DNA of 64,000 nucleotides from Fodinicurvata halophila (GTDB lineage Bacteria > Pseudomonadota > Alphaproteobacteria > Kiloniellales > DSM-21159), in contig NZ_JBHSCW010000003.1 of NCBI RefSeq assembly GCF_042651425.1, forward strand, positions 744,001 through 808,000. Direction: 5' to 3'. A program made the translations under genes and the position numbers. The notes beneath the pieces were generated by a model. It was not told where the DNA came from and made no database searches. It saw only the letters and a program-made list of their open reading frames with translations. Positions 61,517 through 64,000 of this stretch are shown piece after piece (positions within the stretch are counted from its first letter, which is position 1; every line of letters starts with the position of its first letter).

Positions 61517-62079
61517 TTGATCATCCCGAGCAACGAACGAAACCTTTCTGTGCCGGCGCGCTCCAGCCATTCGAACAGCACCATTTCCGTGCTGACGACG
61601 CGGACACCTTCCTGGCGCAGGCGAGCCAATCCCGTGTCCTTTTGCCAAGGATCACGCGAACCGCAGGCATCCGCGACGACGTACACCTCATGCCCGCCCC
61701 CCTTCAAGTCCAGCGCTGTCTGGAGAACACAGACATGCGTTTCCATTCCGCAGAGCAGTAGCTGGCTGCGCTCCACGCGCTCGAGAAAGGCCGGAAAGGC
61801 CGGTTCGCCCATTGCACTGAAGGTTATCTTCTCGACAACCTCCGACTGCTCCGCGGCCCCCCGCACCTGAGGCAAGGTCGCACCTAAACCACCCGGATAC
61901 TGTTCGGTGAAGACACACGGAACCGCTAGCTGACTGGCCGCCGTGAGCAGCTTCCTGATCTCAGCCTGAACGCTCTCCGTATCCGCGATTGCCTGGGCAA
62001 GCCGGTCCTGTACATCAATCGTGATCAGGCAGGAGCGGTCCGCTGACAGGGTCTTTCGGGGTAGGTCGGAAGAAACCAT
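61513..62079 (-). CDS. Isochorismatase-family cysteine hydrolase, YcaC-like
   Basis: A 188-residue hydrolase with the family's triad: Asp in CLITIDVQDRLAQAI, Lys in VEKITFSAM and Cys in LCGMETHVCVLQTALDL. Short length and the EQYPGGLG region resemble the YcaC/hydrolase group of unknown substrate. Coupled with the alpha/beta hydrolase gene downstream. A second isochorismatase-fold gene in the window (19016-19717) belongs to a different branch. Confidence 0.87.
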   Translation of the reverse strand: MVSSDLPRKTLSADRSCLITIDVQDRLAQAIADTESVQAEIRKLLTAASQLAVPCVFTEQYPGGLGATLPQVRGAAEQSEVVEKITFSAMGEPAFPAFLERVERSQLLLCGMETHVCVLQTALDLKGGGHEVYVVADACGSRDPWQKDTGLARLRQEGVRVVSTEMVLFEWLERAGTERFRSLLGMIK

Positions 62080-62293
62080 TCGTGCGTTACTTCATGAAAG
62101 CGAAAGAAAAATGAGATAGACTTGCGAGAAACAATCTGCTGTATTTCCGCCACAAGGGTACAATATTCCTTGTTTAAAGGCAGGCTATATTAGGCCTCCC
62201 TTGACACGGCCATGGAAAAACGTAACGTTTGACCAACCCAGTCACTGCAAGAACGACAGTGCCTGCAGTACTTCCCCACAGTTAAGAGTCAAC

Positions 62294-63826
<1,533 letters not shown>

Positions 63827-63878
63827 CGGAAACGCGCTTGCACTTTCCGAAAACGACGCAGTCGACTAGCCTTGAACC

Positions 63879-64000
63879 ATGAAAACCATCTTCGTACAGA
63901 TCAAATGCGAGCTGGGTGAAGCCTACAAGGTCGCCGACGAACTTGTTCAGGATATAGAGCAGATCTCTGAGGTCCACTCGACCTCCGGACAGTACGACCT
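63879..64000 (+). CDS. Stand-alone Lrp/AsnC ligand-binding domain protein (3' truncated by window edge)
   Basis: The frame starts ATG 63879 and runs off the window after 40 codons. The beginning MKTIFVQIKCELGEAYKVA and IEQISEVHSTSGQYDL match the RAM (Lrp/AsnC effector) domain, here without an N-terminal DNA-binding domain. Such proteins of about 78 residues occur in alphaproteobacteria. Only half the gene is visible. Confidence 0.75.
   Translation, partial: MKTIFVQIKCELGEAYKVADELVQDIEQISEVHSTSGQYD

Overview
The window is a GC-rich, densely coded stretch of an alphaproteobacterial chromosome, most likely Rhodospirillales or a close relative. The pointers are CtrA and ChpT, a five-gene che operon, a DUF3553 protein, an FDH1-like formate dehydrogenase, the DUF3305/DUF3306 formate-dehydrogenase accessory genes, the aspS/rnd divergent pair and several DUF-type alphaproteobacterial families. 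I saw no rRNA, IS element, phage gene or CRISPR array. There is one tRNA, tRNA-Leu(TAA). No gene-free gap exceeds 300 bases; the longest are about 260 bp (6043-6302), 247 bp (29673-29919) and 214 bp (62080-62293).

Layout. 1-10.3 kb: the 3' end of ctrA, a convergent cheAWYBR operon, an iron ABC permease (fbpB-like) and a convergent iron-binding protein (fbpA-like), then chpT and a DUF3553 gene. 10.3-14.9 kb: a cytosolic NAD-linked formate dehydrogenase made of a fused diaphorase subunit and a catalytic subunit. 14.9-20.7 kb: an uptake and catabolic locus of cysteine hydrolase, TRAP transporter and M19 dipeptidase homologue, divergent from a LysR regulator. 20.7-34.4 kb: a second, Tat-exported, quinone-linked formate dehydrogenase with its chaperone, small subunits, DUF3305/DUF3306, mobA, fdhD, a large polyferredoxin-like protein, an NlpC/P60 protein and moaA. 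This is a coherent formate-oxidation and molybdopterin-supply island.

34.5-48.6 kb is mostly housekeeping: nadK, a DUF1127 gene, a GcvA-like LysR, argE, an AbrB-type membrane protein, tRNA-Leu, a VOC protein, a degenerate EAL protein, a CinA-like gene, sfsA, map, radC, aspS and rnd. 48.8-54.8 kb is a polyphosphate module (ppx, ppk, sixA-like, CYTH-CHAD) with a Pho-box-like promoter in front of ppk. 55-64 kb holds mnmA, corA, an exbB-exbD-exbD-tonB operon, a hydrolase pair, a RhlE-type helicase and the start of a stand-alone Lrp/AsnC-type domain gene.

The least ordinary items are these: a 691-residue polyferredoxin translationally coupled to an NlpC/P60 protein beside the formate dehydrogenase genes; an M19 dipeptidase homologue that has lost half of its metal site; three 9-bp repeats at exact 15-bp spacing in front of its locus; the Pho-box plus -10 arrangement before ppk; a promoter/operator overlap before torD; and a degenerate EAL protein. 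All functions are inferred from sequence by eye; no searches were run.
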